Source: Bradyrhizobium macuxiense (GTDB lineage Bacteria; Pseudomonadota; Alphaproteobacteria; Rhizobiales; Xanthobacteraceae). Taken from it: DNA of 32,080 nt. The translations under genes were made by a program, and so were the position numbers. Shown here piece by piece: positions 16,044 to 24,775 of this stretch. The notes below the pieces were generated by a model. The model was not told where the DNA came from, made no database searches, and saw only the letters and a list, made by a program, of their open reading frames with translations. Position 1 is the stretch's first letter. Each line of letters begins with the position of its first letter. The stretch lies in NCBI RefSeq assembly GCF_001542415.1, contig NZ_LNCU01000032.1, positions 79,264 to 111,343 of the forward strand. The letters run 5' to 3'.

Positions 16044-17243
16044 TCAGCGTGTCGGCACTCCGCCGAGATTCCACGCACGGCCGTTTTCGCCAAACATCTC
16101 GTACCCGCTCGCAGTGACGGCGATCGTGTCCTCCAGCTTGATGAAGCCGCGCCTGGGATGCTTCATCGTGGTCTCGACCGAGATCACCATGCCGGGTTCG
16201 AGCGGACGGCCGGCATCGGCAGCATCGTAACGAACGGGGCCCGTGGCGGTCAGCCGCGGCGCTTCGTGACTGACCAGGCCCATGCCATGGGCCAGGAACT
16301 CGGTATTGTCGCGCTGGCTCGCCTGCTTCAGTGCACGCTCGGCTGCGGTATAGATCACACCGCCCATCGCACCCGGCTTGATCACGGCAAAAGCCGCCTG
16401 CTGCACGGCATCGATTTCGGCAAGCAGGTCCTTCAACTCGGCATCCGGCTCGCCCAGCACCGCCATGCGAGCGAGATCGCCGATATAGCCGTGATAATTG
16501 CCGCCGGAATCAAGCGAGAGGACGTCCCCCTCTTCCCAGCGCTGCTCCGACGGCGCACGGTTGTGGCTGGTGCCCGAGGCGAGCAGGCAATATTCGAAGG
16601 TCAGCCCGCGCTTCACCTCGGCAACCCGCAGCGCTTCGAACAGCTCCCGCTTGGTGGTGCCGGGGCCGTGATGGGCAATCACATCGAGCATCGCTTCGGT
16701 CACGCGTTCGGAAGCGGCGCGCAGTTTGGCGAGCTCGGCCGGCGTCTTCACCGCACGCAGCCGCTCCAACACGAACAGCGCATCCTTGATCTCGCTGTTG
16801 GGAAACGCATCCTGCAATGCCTTGCCCGCATCCATCGGCAGGAAGGCGGTCTCTACGCCAATGCGCCTGGCCGGCACGCCGTTGGCGCGGATCATTTGCA
16901 CGGCGGTCGCGATCGCATCCAAGCTGCCGTTGCCGGAGGTCTTCAGTGTCGGCACCCAGGGGCGCACCACCTCCCGCTGGTGCGTCTCGAGCCCGTGGCC
17001 GACATAGCCGGCCTTGTCCAGCGCCCCCTTGGCATAGACCACGACCGGCAGATAGCGGCTGATGCCAAGCGCATCCATGTAGTCGAAGAAGATCGCCCGC
17101 TCCACGTCGAGCATGTACTGCACGTTGTGCTTGGAGGTGACGAGCAGCACATCGAGACCCGCCTCCTCCATCAGCCGGTCAAGCTTGTCTGTGTCGAAGG
17201 GAATGGCCCGGGAGGCCGCTCGCGTCTGGATGCTGTCCTGCAT
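16044..17243 (-). CDS. M24-family metallopeptidase-like hydrolase
   Basis: A 399-residue creatinase/Xaa-Pro aminopeptidase-like protein with an N-terminal creatinase-type domain (about 1-160) and a pita-bread catalytic domain. Metal-ligand positions can be seen: the two Asp in LSLDSGGNYHGYIGDLAR, His in LAHGMGLVSHE, Glu in VISVETTM and Glu in IKLEDTIAV. The ATG at 17243 has AAGGAAG upstream; an earlier in-frame start adds only a basic, unlikely leader. It is the last gene of a minus-strand run with a flavin monooxygenase, hydrolase and MFS carrier. This suggests hydrolysis of a small amide or C-N substrate, as in ectoine hydrolase or creatinase, rather than general peptidase work; that is inference. 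Confidence 0.82.
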   Translation of the reverse strand: MQDSIQTRAASRAIPFDTDKLDRLMEEAGLDVLLVTSKHNVQYMLDVERAIFFDYMDALGISRYLPVVVYAKGALDKAGYVGHGLETHQREVVRPWVPTLKTSGNGSLDAIATAVQMIRANGVPARRIGVETAFLPMDAGKALQDAFPNSEIKDALFVLERLRAVKTPAELAKLRAASERVTEAMLDVIAHHGPGTTKRELFEALRVAEVKRGLTFEYCLLASGTSHNRAPSEQRWEEGDVLSLDSGGNYHGYIGDLARMAVLGEPDAELKDLLAEIDAVQQAAFAVIKPGAMGGVIYTAAERALKQASQRDNTEFLAHGMGLVSHEAPRLTATGPVRYDAADAGRPLEPGMVISVETTMKHPRRGFIKLEDTIAVTASGYEMFGENGRAWNLGGVPTR

Positions 17244-17285
17244 GGTGCGCTTCCTTCTCTTGTTATGACGACGATTGGACAACAG

Positions 17286-18749
17286 CTATGACGGCGTCGG
17301 TCGTGCCGCAACGCCGCCCTCTGCCTCGCGACCAAGTTGAACGGCAACTGTTCCCGTGCTGTCGCCGGGCAACGGCCCCTCCAACGCAAGCGGACGGCCA
17401 TGGGTTTCGACGCCAAGCAAGGTGAAGGCAAGCCCGATCGCCAGTCCACATGTCGCGAGGAACAGAAACGCCGGCGTCACGGCGTCGATGGTGGCCTTGG
17501 GCGTGATCAGGTTCGAGGTGCCGGCAATCAGTGCAAGACACAACGGACCTGCGATCTTGCCAACGCCATTGGCAGCTTGCGCCAGCCCCACGCCACGCGC
17601 GCTCAGGCGAACCGGAAAGATCTCGGCGGAGTACGGCGCGATGTTGGAAAAGCCGCCGTCGAAGAACAACGCTGCGGGCACCAGGAGCACCACGAAGGCG
17701 GGATAACCGAACAGCGTCCGGTCGAAGAACAGTCCCGCGGCACCGAGCGACAACGCGATGCCATAACCCATGATCTCCCCGCAACGCCGCCGCCCGATCC
17801 GCGGCGCCAGCACGGAGAAAATGGCGCGCCCGATCATGCCGGTGAGCGAAACGATCACGAACAGATGAGCGACCTCGACCGTCGACACGCCCATCAGCAG
17901 AGCGACGATCGTCGGGCCCCAGAGAAACACGCCGTAATTCGCCGTGCTGGCCCCGAACCAGATGATCAGCGTCAACCAGACCCGCCTGGGCTCGCGCAGC
18001 AGTTCCGCAAAACTCGCGCTTTGCGGCTTGGCGGTTGTCGCGATCGCCGGTGGCGGTGGCAATGCATCGGGCGCAACCCGGAGCGCACGTGCAACGATGC
18101 GGCGTGCCTCCGCATCGCGGCCCCGCGACACCAGCCAGCGCACGGATTCCGGCATGATCAGACCGATGAACAGCGCCGGCAACAACGGCAGAAAGCCAAG
18201 CGCGGCAAGGCCGCGCCAGCCGATCTGGTGCAGCAGGGTCGCGGCCGACAGCGAGGCCGCGAGAATACCGAGCGAGACGGGGATGACGGTGGCGCTGGTC
18301 ACGAGGGTGCGGTGACGCGTCGGCGTATATTCGACGATCAGGGGCACGGCAACCGAGGCGGCAGCGCCGACACCGAAGCCGACGAAGAAACGCAGCGTCG
18401 CGAAGGTGATCCAGGCGCCGTCGGGTATCAGCGAGACCGAGCCCGAGCTCAGCGCACACAGCGTGACGCCGGCGACCAGCAGCGTCTTGCGGCCGTAGCG
18501 GTCAGCGAGCGCGCCCCAGGCCAGCGAGCCCAGGATAGCACCGACGCCGGCGCTCAGCAGGATCAGCGAGGTCTGCCCGAACGTGAGCTGCCATTGCGGC
18601 GCCAGCACTGCGACGAGGAAGCCGACCACGAAGTAGTCGAAGTAATCGAAGACGCTGGTCGAGATGCCGAGCGCGATACTGGTCCAGTAACGGGCATCGA
18701 GCGGCGCACCGTCATAGGCAGTGACGAGATCCTCCCCTAACTCCGCCAT
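17286..18749 (-). CDS. MFS transporter (sugar/aromatic-acid porter type)
   Basis: A 487-residue, 12-helix major facilitator protein of the inner membrane. The loop 2-3 signature appears as GALADRYGRKTLL, and loop 8-9 has LAPRIGRRRCGE. PESVRWLVSRGRDAEARRIVARAL after helix 6 is the sugar-porter/aromatic-acid symporter pattern, as is the Asp-containing first helix (SVFDYFDYFVVGF). A strong ribosome site (GGAGGAGG) precedes the ATG. It lies between the hydrolase and M24 genes with short gaps, so it most likely imports the compound the operon degrades. Confidence 0.85.
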   Translation of the reverse strand: MAELGEDLVTAYDGAPLDARYWTSIALGISTSVFDYFDYFVVGFLVAVLAPQWQLTFGQTSLILLSAGVGAILGSLAWGALADRYGRKTLLVAGVTLCALSSGSVSLIPDGAWITFATLRFFVGFGVGAAASVAVPLIVEYTPTRHRTLVTSATVIPVSLGILAASLSAATLLHQIGWRGLAALGFLPLLPALFIGLIMPESVRWLVSRGRDAEARRIVARALRVAPDALPPPPAIATTAKPQSASFAELLREPRRVWLTLIIWFGASTANYGVFLWGPTIVALLMGVSTVEVAHLFVIVSLTGMIGRAIFSVLAPRIGRRRCGEIMGYGIALSLGAAGLFFDRTLFGYPAFVVLLVPAALFFDGGFSNIAPYSAEIFPVRLSARGVGLAQAANGVGKIAGPLCLALIAGTSNLITPKATIDAVTPAFLFLATCGLAIGLAFTLLGVETHGRPLALEGPLPGDSTGTVAVQLGREAEGGVAARPTPS

Positions 18750-18773
18750 GATCGTCCTCCTCCACGATTTGCT

Positions 18774-19556
18774 TTAGTTTTCGCTCTGCAGAAAGGCCCT
18801 CACTTGCGCCGCCACCGCCGCCGGATCCTGGATCGTGCCGACATGGCCGACGCCATCGATGATCGCGCTGCGGGCGCCCGGAATCTCGCCTGCCAATGAC
18901 AGCGTATGCGTTGACGGAATGAGGCGGTCTTCGCTTCCTGCCAACATCAGCGTGGGCGCCTTGATCGCACCGAGCGATATCTCGATCGGCTGCGCCAGCA
19001 CTGCGCCGCGGCGCTCTTTTTGTCCCGCGTCACGCTTGCTGGCGGTGAAGATGGCGAGCGCTTCCGGATGGGCTGCGATATAGCTCGGCGTGAAGAAATA
19101 TTCGGCGAAGGCCGGCAGGCTCTCCGGCAGGCCTGCGCGTAGCGCGACAAACCTTGGAAAGCCTTCGGGGTTGATCGAGGCGACGGGCACGCCGACGCGG
19201 AAGGTCGAAGCGAGCACCAGGCGATCGATCCGAGCCGGGTGACGAACGGCAGCCACCTGCGCGATCGCGCCGCCGAACGAGGTTCCGAAGACATGGGCGC
19301 GCGCATAGCCGAGCACTGCGATCAGGGCGGCGAGATCGTCGGCGAGCTCGCCGAGGCCATAAGACACAGGCGGATTGCGCGCGGCTCCGGAATCACGCTG
19401 GTCATAGGCGATGACGGTGAAATGCCGCAGGAGCGCGGCACCAAACGCATCGAACATGGAATGATCGGCTTCCGCGCCATGCAGCAGGAACAGCGGCGGT
19501 CCCTCGCCGCTGCGCTTGAAGCTGATCGAGATGCCGTTGGCCTCGACGCTCTCCAT
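18774..19556 (-). CDS. Alpha/beta-fold hydrolase
   Basis: A 260-residue single-domain hydrolase. The oxyanion region reads LFLLHGAEADH, the nucleophile elbow is GTSFGG (Ser near residue 93), the acid is probably Asp in AGSEDRLIP, and the catalytic His is in GVGHVG. No signal peptide, so cytosolic. It follows the flavin monooxygenase gene with a 2-bp gap (stop 19559, start 19556), indicating translational coupling. In aromatic degradation this pairing often means ester, lactone or C-C bond hydrolysis after hydroxylation. The specific reaction cannot be read from the sequence. Confidence 0.85.
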   Translation of the reverse strand: MESVEANGISISFKRSGEGPPLFLLHGAEADHSMFDAFGAALLRHFTVIAYDQRDSGAARNPPVSYGLGELADDLAALIAVLGYARAHVFGTSFGGAIAQVAAVRHPARIDRLVLASTFRVGVPVASINPEGFPRFVALRAGLPESLPAFAEYFFTPSYIAAHPEALAIFTASKRDAGQKERRGAVLAQPIEISLGAIKAPTLMLAGSEDRLIPSTHTLSLAGEIPGARSAIIDGVGHVGTIQDPAAVAAQVRAFLQSEN

Positions 19557-19558
19557 CG

Positions 19559-21187
19559 CTAATGCAACACGGTTCGCAGTGCGCCGGCGAGCTCGCGCGC
19601 GGGATCCTGGGGGATGTAAGGCATGCGCCAGGCTACGTGGCCGTCGGGCCGGACCACCACGGCGCCGCGCAGACCCATTTGGATGCCGTCGGATTGGTGC
19701 GCATTCGGCAATTGCTGCAGGCTGAGCGGGATGCCGAGCTTTTCGGAAACATCACGGCCGGCCTCCAGCCATTCGCCACCGAGCGGCCCGGTAACGACGG
19801 TGAATTCCTTGTCGAACCAGTCGAGCGTCGAGGTTTTGCGCGCCATGTCGAGCCAGAGGTGCGGAAAACGTCCGCCCGGACGGTCGGATGGAAAGTAGGT
19901 TCGTGTCAGGTGACCACCGCGCGGCGTGCCGTCGGGCACCACTGCGCCCTCCTCGTAGGAAAAGCCGAGCGCCTGGCCGATCGAGTGCAGATGGTTGTCG
20001 AGGTCGTTGACCCAGAAACGGATGCGATCCTCATTGCCTGAACGCACGGCCTCGTCGAGGCGGCGGAAGCGGATCAAATTGCCGTAGCTGAAATCGGCGT
20101 TCGACTGTGCCACCGGGCGGCGCTCGACATCGTAGCTCTCGAGCAGTTGCTCCGAGGCAAGCCCGCGCAACACATAAGCGAGCTTCCAGGCGAGGTTGTG
20201 GGCATCCTGCACGCCCGAATTCAGGCCGAAGCCGCCGGTCGGCGGAAAGCGATGCGCGGCGTCGCCGACCACCAACACGCGGCCCTTGCGGAACCGCGCG
20301 GCGACCTGCTTGCTCATCCGCCAGATCGAGCGGTTGAGCAGTGTCACGTCGAGGTCGGGGACTCCAGCATGAGTCCGGATGATCTCGATGGTCTCCGCAT
20401 CCGTCCACGGCCGCGGCCGCTCATCCTTTTCCTCGCCGATCTGGATCACCGACAGCCAGCGATCGCGGCCGTTCGTGTTGAGAATGCCGGCTCGCCGCGG
20501 CATGCCCGGCTGGTCGCTGTAGACCTGATAACCAGCAGCCTCACGCGTGATCGGAAAGCGCGAGAGATCGCCGCGCCAATATTCGTTGAGCATCACGGCA
20601 AGCGTCGCCGGTCCCACCATATCGATGCCGGCGCTGCGCCGGGTCTGACTGCCGGCGCCGTCGCAGGCGAGCAGATATCTGGCGTGCCAACGCTCGGTCC
20701 GACCGGTCTCCACCGAGCGGATCTCGCAGACGACGCCGTCCTCGACTTCTTCGAAGCCGACGAATTCGGTCGAGAAATGCACCTGCACCAGGTTCGAGTG
20801 TTCGATGACCTTGTAGATCTCCTCCTCGACCGCATCCTGCGCGACCAGCGATTTCCAGGCCGGGGTCTGGCCGAGATTGGGCTCCGGGCGCGAGCGGCTG
20901 ATTTCGCGGCCCGCGATGCTCTCGACCTGCACGAACATGTCCGAGGAATCCTGCAGGCCGCGATCGCGGATCGCCTGCTCGATACCCCATTGGCGGAAGA
21001 TCTCCATGGTGCGGACCCAGCAGCCGCGCGATTTCGGATGATCGGTCGTGGTCGGGCTCTTCTCGACGATGATGGCGTCGATGCCGAAGCGATCGAGCAA
21101 CAGCCCCATCGCGAGCCCAACCGGCCCGCCACCGACGATCATGATCGACGTGCGCCGCAGCGCCTCGCCAGAGGTGCCCATGAGCAT
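19559..21187 (-). CDS. FAD-dependent monooxygenase, PheA/TfdB type
   Basis: A 542-residue flavin aromatic hydroxylase. GGGPVGLAMG (about 19-28) binds the FAD ADP moiety, LACDGAGSQTRR is the DG motif, and GDAAHRFPPTGGFGLNSG is the second FAD motif. The C-terminal 130 residues form the thioredoxin-like extension typical of phenol hydroxylase-like enzymes (WRMPYIP near the end). It is the first gene of a minus-strand run divergent from a LysR regulator, so it is probably the committed step on an aromatic substrate. An ATG two codons inside (21181) has a better-spaced AAGGAA and may be the real start. The substrate is unknown. Confidence 0.87.
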   Translation of the reverse strand: MLMGTSGEALRRTSIMIVGGGPVGLAMGLLLDRFGIDAIIVEKSPTTTDHPKSRGCWVRTMEIFRQWGIEQAIRDRGLQDSSDMFVQVESIAGREISRSRPEPNLGQTPAWKSLVAQDAVEEEIYKVIEHSNLVQVHFSTEFVGFEEVEDGVVCEIRSVETGRTERWHARYLLACDGAGSQTRRSAGIDMVGPATLAVMLNEYWRGDLSRFPITREAAGYQVYSDQPGMPRRAGILNTNGRDRWLSVIQIGEEKDERPRPWTDAETIEIIRTHAGVPDLDVTLLNRSIWRMSKQVAARFRKGRVLVVGDAAHRFPPTGGFGLNSGVQDAHNLAWKLAYVLRGLASEQLLESYDVERRPVAQSNADFSYGNLIRFRRLDEAVRSGNEDRIRFWVNDLDNHLHSIGQALGFSYEEGAVVPDGTPRGGHLTRTYFPSDRPGGRFPHLWLDMARKTSTLDWFDKEFTVVTGPLGGEWLEAGRDVSEKLGIPLSLQQLPNAHQSDGIQMGLRGAVVVRPDGHVAWRMPYIPQDPARELAGALRTVLH

Positions 21188-21244
21188 TTCCTTCCCTTGC
21201 TCGTTGTTGGGCGGAGGATGCGCTCATTTTGACATCTCACAAGA

Positions 21245-21280
21245 ATATGTTTGATATGCTTCCCATCTCGTTCCGAGATG
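21245..21280. promoter_or_regulatory. Candidate LysR operator region
   Basis: The short gap between the divergent monooxygenase and LysR genes holds two dyads. One is ATAT-N5-ATAT (21245-21257). The other is a perfect inverted repeat with 7-bp arms and a 3-bp spacer (21264-21280), ending just before the LysR ribosome site. LysR proteins normally bind such sites between themselves and their target operon. The second dyad could instead be an RNA hairpin masking the lysR start. Confidence 0.5.
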
Positions 21281-21288
21281 GAGGCGGC

Positions 21289-22215
21289 ATGGACCTGCGT
21301 CAGCTTCGCTATTTCATCGGTGTGGCCGAGCGTGGCGGCTTCGGCGCTGCCGCCAGCGCGCTGAACATCGCGCAGTCCGCGCTCAGCCGTCACATCAAGG
21401 AGCTGGAGCATGAGCTCGGCGGCGCGCTGCTCACACGCACCGCGCGCGGCGTCGCGGTGACGGAGTCGGGCAAGGTGCTGCTGGAGCGTGGACGCTGGCT
21501 GCTCGGACTGGTCGACGACATCAAGGCCGAGGTGCGTACCGAGAACCGCGAGCCGAGCGGCACGGTGCGGCTCGGCGCGCCATCGAGCGTGGCGGAGATA
21601 TTCTATCCGCCCCTCGCCCGGCTCACGGCCGAGCGTTTTCCTCGCGTCCAGCTCGAACTCGGCGAGGCCCTGACCGAGCTCGCCTGCGACCGGCTGCTGC
21701 GTGGCCAGCTCGATCTTGCGATCGTCACGGCGCCGCAGCCGAATGATCATCTGGCCTATGAGACGCTGGTAATAGAGCAGGTGTTTCTGATCGGCCCACC
21801 ACAGGATCCCCTGCTCAAGCGGGGCAGGATGACGGTCAATGACGTGAAACGCCTGCCGCGCGCCATCCTGCCGCTGAGCCGCACGCCGTTTCCCACCGAA
21901 GTTCCCTTTTTCGTGCGCGTGGAAAGCAGCACGCCGATGAAGCGCATCGTGGCGTCCGGGCTCGGCTACGCGCTGTTGCCCTATTCCGGCATCTATCAGG
22001 AGATCGAGGCCGGCCGGCTCTCCGCGGCTCTGTTGCCGTGGATGCGCGCCGAACGCGTGCTCGCCGTGCCGCGTGGCCGGCCCATCAGCAGGGCAACGCA
22101 CGAGACAGTGGCTCTGCTCAAGGAGATATGCAGCGAACTGATCCACGACGGGATCATCCGGACCGCGCAACGCGCGAGCGCTCCAACAGGGCGACCTGAT
22201 CGGCCTCGTCGATAG
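21289..22215 (+). CDS. LysR-family transcriptional regulator
   Basis: A 308-residue regulator. The N-terminal winged helix-turn-helix has the standard opening MDLRQLRYFIGVAERGGFGAAASALNIAQSALSRHI, given here only to mark residues 1-36 as the start, followed by a PBP2-type effector domain from about 90. I use the ATG at 21289, preceded by GGAGG and matching the family N-terminus, rather than 21229. The gene is divergent from the monooxygenase/hydrolase/MFS/M24 run and probably controls it in response to a pathway intermediate. Confidence 0.9.
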   Translation: MDLRQLRYFIGVAERGGFGAAASALNIAQSALSRHIKELEHELGGALLTRTARGVAVTESGKVLLERGRWLLGLVDDIKAEVRTENREPSGTVRLGAPSSVAEIFYPPLARLTAERFPRVQLELGEALTELACDRLLRGQLDLAIVTAPQPNDHLAYETLVIEQVFLIGPPQDPLLKRGRMTVNDVKRLPRAILPLSRTPFPTEVPFFVRVESSTPMKRIVASGLGYALLPYSGIYQEIEAGRLSAALLPWMRAERVLAVPRGRPISRATHETVALLKEICSELIHDGIIRTAQRASAPTGRPDRPRR

Positions 22216-22249
22216 GTACACACCCTATGCGGCGCGAGATGATCCCGGC

Positions 22250-22266
22250 GCCGCCTGCCTGGCGGC
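22250..22266. terminator. Weak hairpin after the LysR gene
   Basis: GCCGCC (22250-22255) and GGCGGC (22261-22266) can pair around a 5-base loop, 35 bp after the stop. No T-run follows, so intrinsic termination is uncertain. The rest of the 22216-22447 gap shows nothing else I recognise. Confidence 0.3.
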
Positions 22267-22447
22267 AGGTCAGCGCTACCACCCGGGTCACCGCCAGGTA
22301 GAGAGATGTTAACGAATTATAAGTCATGTTTCGGCTTGTCGGTCAGTGTCCGCGAGATCGGTCAGCTTCCGCTGTCGCCGCAAGCGTCGCGTCATCGACT
22401 GCCAAGGTCGGCCGCTCTGGACCGATCGAGAGACGAAGGGATCGATG

Positions 22448-23323
22448 ATGAAGGTGATCGCCGTCACGCCGGCCGGGCGCCGCAGATATCTTCACTTGCT
22501 GGCCAAATATATTCTCAGCGATGACACGGTCGCCGAATGGCATCTCTGGGACAATTGCCGGGATCCTGCCGACCGAACCTACCTCCAGTCCCTGGCTGGC
22601 CCCAGGGTCAAGATCGTCTCGCTGCCGAACTCAAACGGCGACAACCGATCGATCAACAAGTTCTATCGCACGATGACCGATCCGGACGCGTTCTACGTCA
22701 AGCTCGACGACGACATCTGTTACCTGCCTCAGGGCTTCTTCGGACGTTTTGCAGCGAAAGCCGCGGCAAGCCAAACCAACGCGATCTGGTTCTCGCCGAT
22801 GGTGATCAACAACGCGATCTGCTCCTGGCTCTTGTCGTTCCACGGGAAGATCTCTTCTTCGATTCCATTGTCATGCCAGGCGGCCTGCACAATCGGCTGG
22901 AAAAACCCCGAATTTGCAGTCCATCTCCACCGCGCCTTCCTGACCAGGCTCGAGGCCAACCGGATCAAGGACTTTCACGTCCCCGACGCCACGATGACGA
23001 TGGGACGGTTCTCGATCAATTGCCTGGGCGTGTTCGGCCGAGACCGGAACGCGCTCGGTGACGCCTTCTGTCCGCTCGATGTCGATGATGAGGAGCACAT
23101 CTCCGCGTTTCTCCCGATGCTGACAAAGCGGCCCGGGCAAATCATCGGCGACGAGGTCGTCGCTCATTTCAGCTATTACACACAGGAGCGCGAAATGCTG
23201 GATACCGATATTCTCGAGAGATACTATCAATTCGAGTCCATGCAGATCCGCCCTTCGCCTCCTCTCGCATCTGCAGATCCCGCCTTTCTGCCCAACTCGG
23301 CTCCCGAATTATTTCCGGCGTGA
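22448..23323 (+). CDS. Glycosyltransferase-like protein
   Basis: About 291 residues from the ATG at 22448; the adjacent ATG at 22445 is equally readable, and GAAGGG lies just upstream. The N-terminus (VIAVTPAGRRRYL) with WHLWDN, then KLDDDICYL around residue 90, gives a GT-A-like nucleotide-sugar fold with a DxD metal motif. NRSINKFYR lies between. No membrane span or signal peptide. It stands alone between a LysR gene and a cyclase gene and seems less GC-rich than its neighbours, so it may be acquired. It may add a sugar to a surface polysaccharide; the donor and acceptor are unknown. Confidence 0.6.
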   Translation: MKVIAVTPAGRRRYLHLLAKYILSDDTVAEWHLWDNCRDPADRTYLQSLAGPRVKIVSLPNSNGDNRSINKFYRTMTDPDAFYVKLDDDICYLPQGFFGRFAAKAAASQTNAIWFSPMVINNAICSWLLSFHGKISSSIPLSCQAACTIGWKNPEFAVHLHRAFLTRLEANRIKDFHVPDATMTMGRFSINCLGVFGRDRNALGDAFCPLDVDDEEHISAFLPMLTKRPGQIIGDEVVAHFSYYTQEREMLDTDILERYYQFESMQIRPSPPLASADPAFLPNSAPELFPA

Positions 23324-23416
23324 CCGTTCCGGGCCGATGAGCCAAGTTTCATCGTCAGCGCGCCCTGGTCGCCATAGAGTCGAGATCACGCACGACGCCA
23401 CGCGAGGGCGCCGCCC

Positions 23417-24616
23417 TCACCCGTGATAGGCAAACAACTCGATCGGGTCGCTGAAGCCGCGCACCGGGTATTCGCCGACACGTTCGAGATCGAAATCGTT
23501 TGCGACCTGGTCGGCGAACGCGCGGGACAGCAGAACCGTCTTCCCCAGTTGCTTGGTGAAGGTTTCGAGGCGCGAGGCCATGTTGACCGCGGGGCCGATG
23601 ACGGTGAAATCGAGCCGTGTGCGCGACCCGATATTGCCGTACATGACGTCTCCGACGTGCACGCCGATGCCGAAGTTCAACGGCGCACCACCGCTCTCGC
23701 GGCTCTTCTCGTTCAGGGCGGCCATGGCCTGACGCGCTTCGGTCACGGCATGCAGCAGGTTGGCACAGGCCGATGGCTGGCTGAGCGGGAAGATGGCGAG
23801 CAGACCGTCGCCCATGAACTTCAGGATTTCCCCGCCGTGCCGGGCAATCGGCTCCGACATCGCGTCGAAATAGTCGTTCAGAAGACCAATGACGTCATCG
23901 CGCGGCCAGTTGTCGGAGATCCGGGTGAAATCGCGCAGATCGCAGATCATGATCGCGGCATGAACCGTCGTTCCGCTGCCGCGCCTCGTGGCGCCGGCCA
24001 GGATGAGTTCGCCCGCGTGCGTCCCAACGTAGGTTTCGAGCAACGTCCGCGCCATCCGGTTCTTCATCCGGATTTCGCTGACCAGCGACAGGATCGGCAT
24101 CACGCGCAACAGGTACGCGATATGCGCATCGTCGAAGCCGCCGGGCCGATCCGTCGAGAAGGCCACGGCGTGCCGCTTGCCGAGCGTGTGGTACATCGGC
24201 CACGCCACATAATCCGTCAGGCCCTTCGACCGCAACTCGTCATAGACGCCATGCTTGCGGCCAAGTGCGGGATCGCGTTCGAGATTCTCGCGTATCTCGG
24301 TGGCGCCGTCCTGGATCTCCGCCACGGGACTGCCGATGTATTCAGACCGCTGCCTGACATCGTAGTCGACCCGCGTGATCGCGGCGTCCTGCGTGCCGTC
24401 GGCCCACAGGATCCGGGCGCCGAGCCATTGCGGGTGCTGGATCAGGAGATGAAGCGACGCCCGCTTGATGGGAACATCGGCGCGCTGCAGCCGCACGCAC
24501 AGCTCGGCAAAAATATTGTCGATGAAGCGCTGCTCGCGAGTCTCGTTCGTCAGCCAGCGCACGACGTCGTTGTCCGGGTCCGTGGCGACGGAATCGATGT
24601 TTGGCGGCGCGTTCAT
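23417..24616 (-). CDS. Class III adenylate/guanylate cyclase
   Basis: A 399-residue cytosolic cyclase. Residues 1-200 form an N-terminal sensory-type domain with no clear name. The catalytic domain runs from about 215, with metal Asp in MICDLRDFT (D226) and KFMGDG (K266, D270), and GPAVNMASRLE with the transition-state Asn and Arg (N345, R349). All residues needed for cyclase activity appear present. Lys266 favours ATP, so cAMP is the probable product. No transmembrane helix is visible. Rhizobial genomes carry many such cyclases with different N-terminal domains. No partner gene is adjacent. Confidence 0.87.
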   Translation of the reverse strand: MNAPPNIDSVATDPDNDVVRWLTNETREQRFIDNIFAELCVRLQRADVPIKRASLHLLIQHPQWLGARILWADGTQDAAITRVDYDVRQRSEYIGSPVAEIQDGATEIRENLERDPALGRKHGVYDELRSKGLTDYVAWPMYHTLGKRHAVAFSTDRPGGFDDAHIAYLLRVMPILSLVSEIRMKNRMARTLLETYVGTHAGELILAGATRRGSGTTVHAAIMICDLRDFTRISDNWPRDDVIGLLNDYFDAMSEPIARHGGEILKFMGDGLLAIFPLSQPSACANLLHAVTEARQAMAALNEKSRESGGAPLNFGIGVHVGDVMYGNIGSRTRLDFTVIGPAVNMASRLETFTKQLGKTVLLSRAFADQVANDFDLERVGEYPVRGFSDPIELFAYHG

Positions 24617-24660
24617 ACCCTGCTCCTGAGCGGTGACCCGGATCCGGCGGTATGGCCTAT

Positions 24661-24746
24661 GTCGGGCTTCCGCCCGACGACGTCAACACACTCCGTTGCG
24701 ATTGTGCGCAACAGGTTGCGGGCGGGGTACCGCGTGGCGGCACCCC
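24661..24746. other. Two hairpins between cyclase and deacylase genes
   Basis: GTCGGGC (24661-24667) pairs with GCCCGAC (24672-24678) around TTCC. Further on, 24724-24733 pairs with 24737-24746, a ten-base stem with one mismatch. Both lie downstream of the ArgE/DapE-type gene on the minus strand and may stop or stabilise that transcript. No T-run is present. Confidence 0.35.
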
Positions 24747-24775
24747 GGAACGCGGAAGGTTGCGATCGTGACGAC

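Noticed and set aside
15758..16093. A 111-codon minus-strand frame in the gap before the M24 gene
   Set aside because: It overlaps the 3' end of the M24 gene, is low in complexity and matches no family I know.
22343..22447. An N-terminal extension of the glycosyltransferase-like protein
   Set aside because: The extra residues are Arg-rich with no family character, and GAAGGG just before 22445-22448 supports the internal start.
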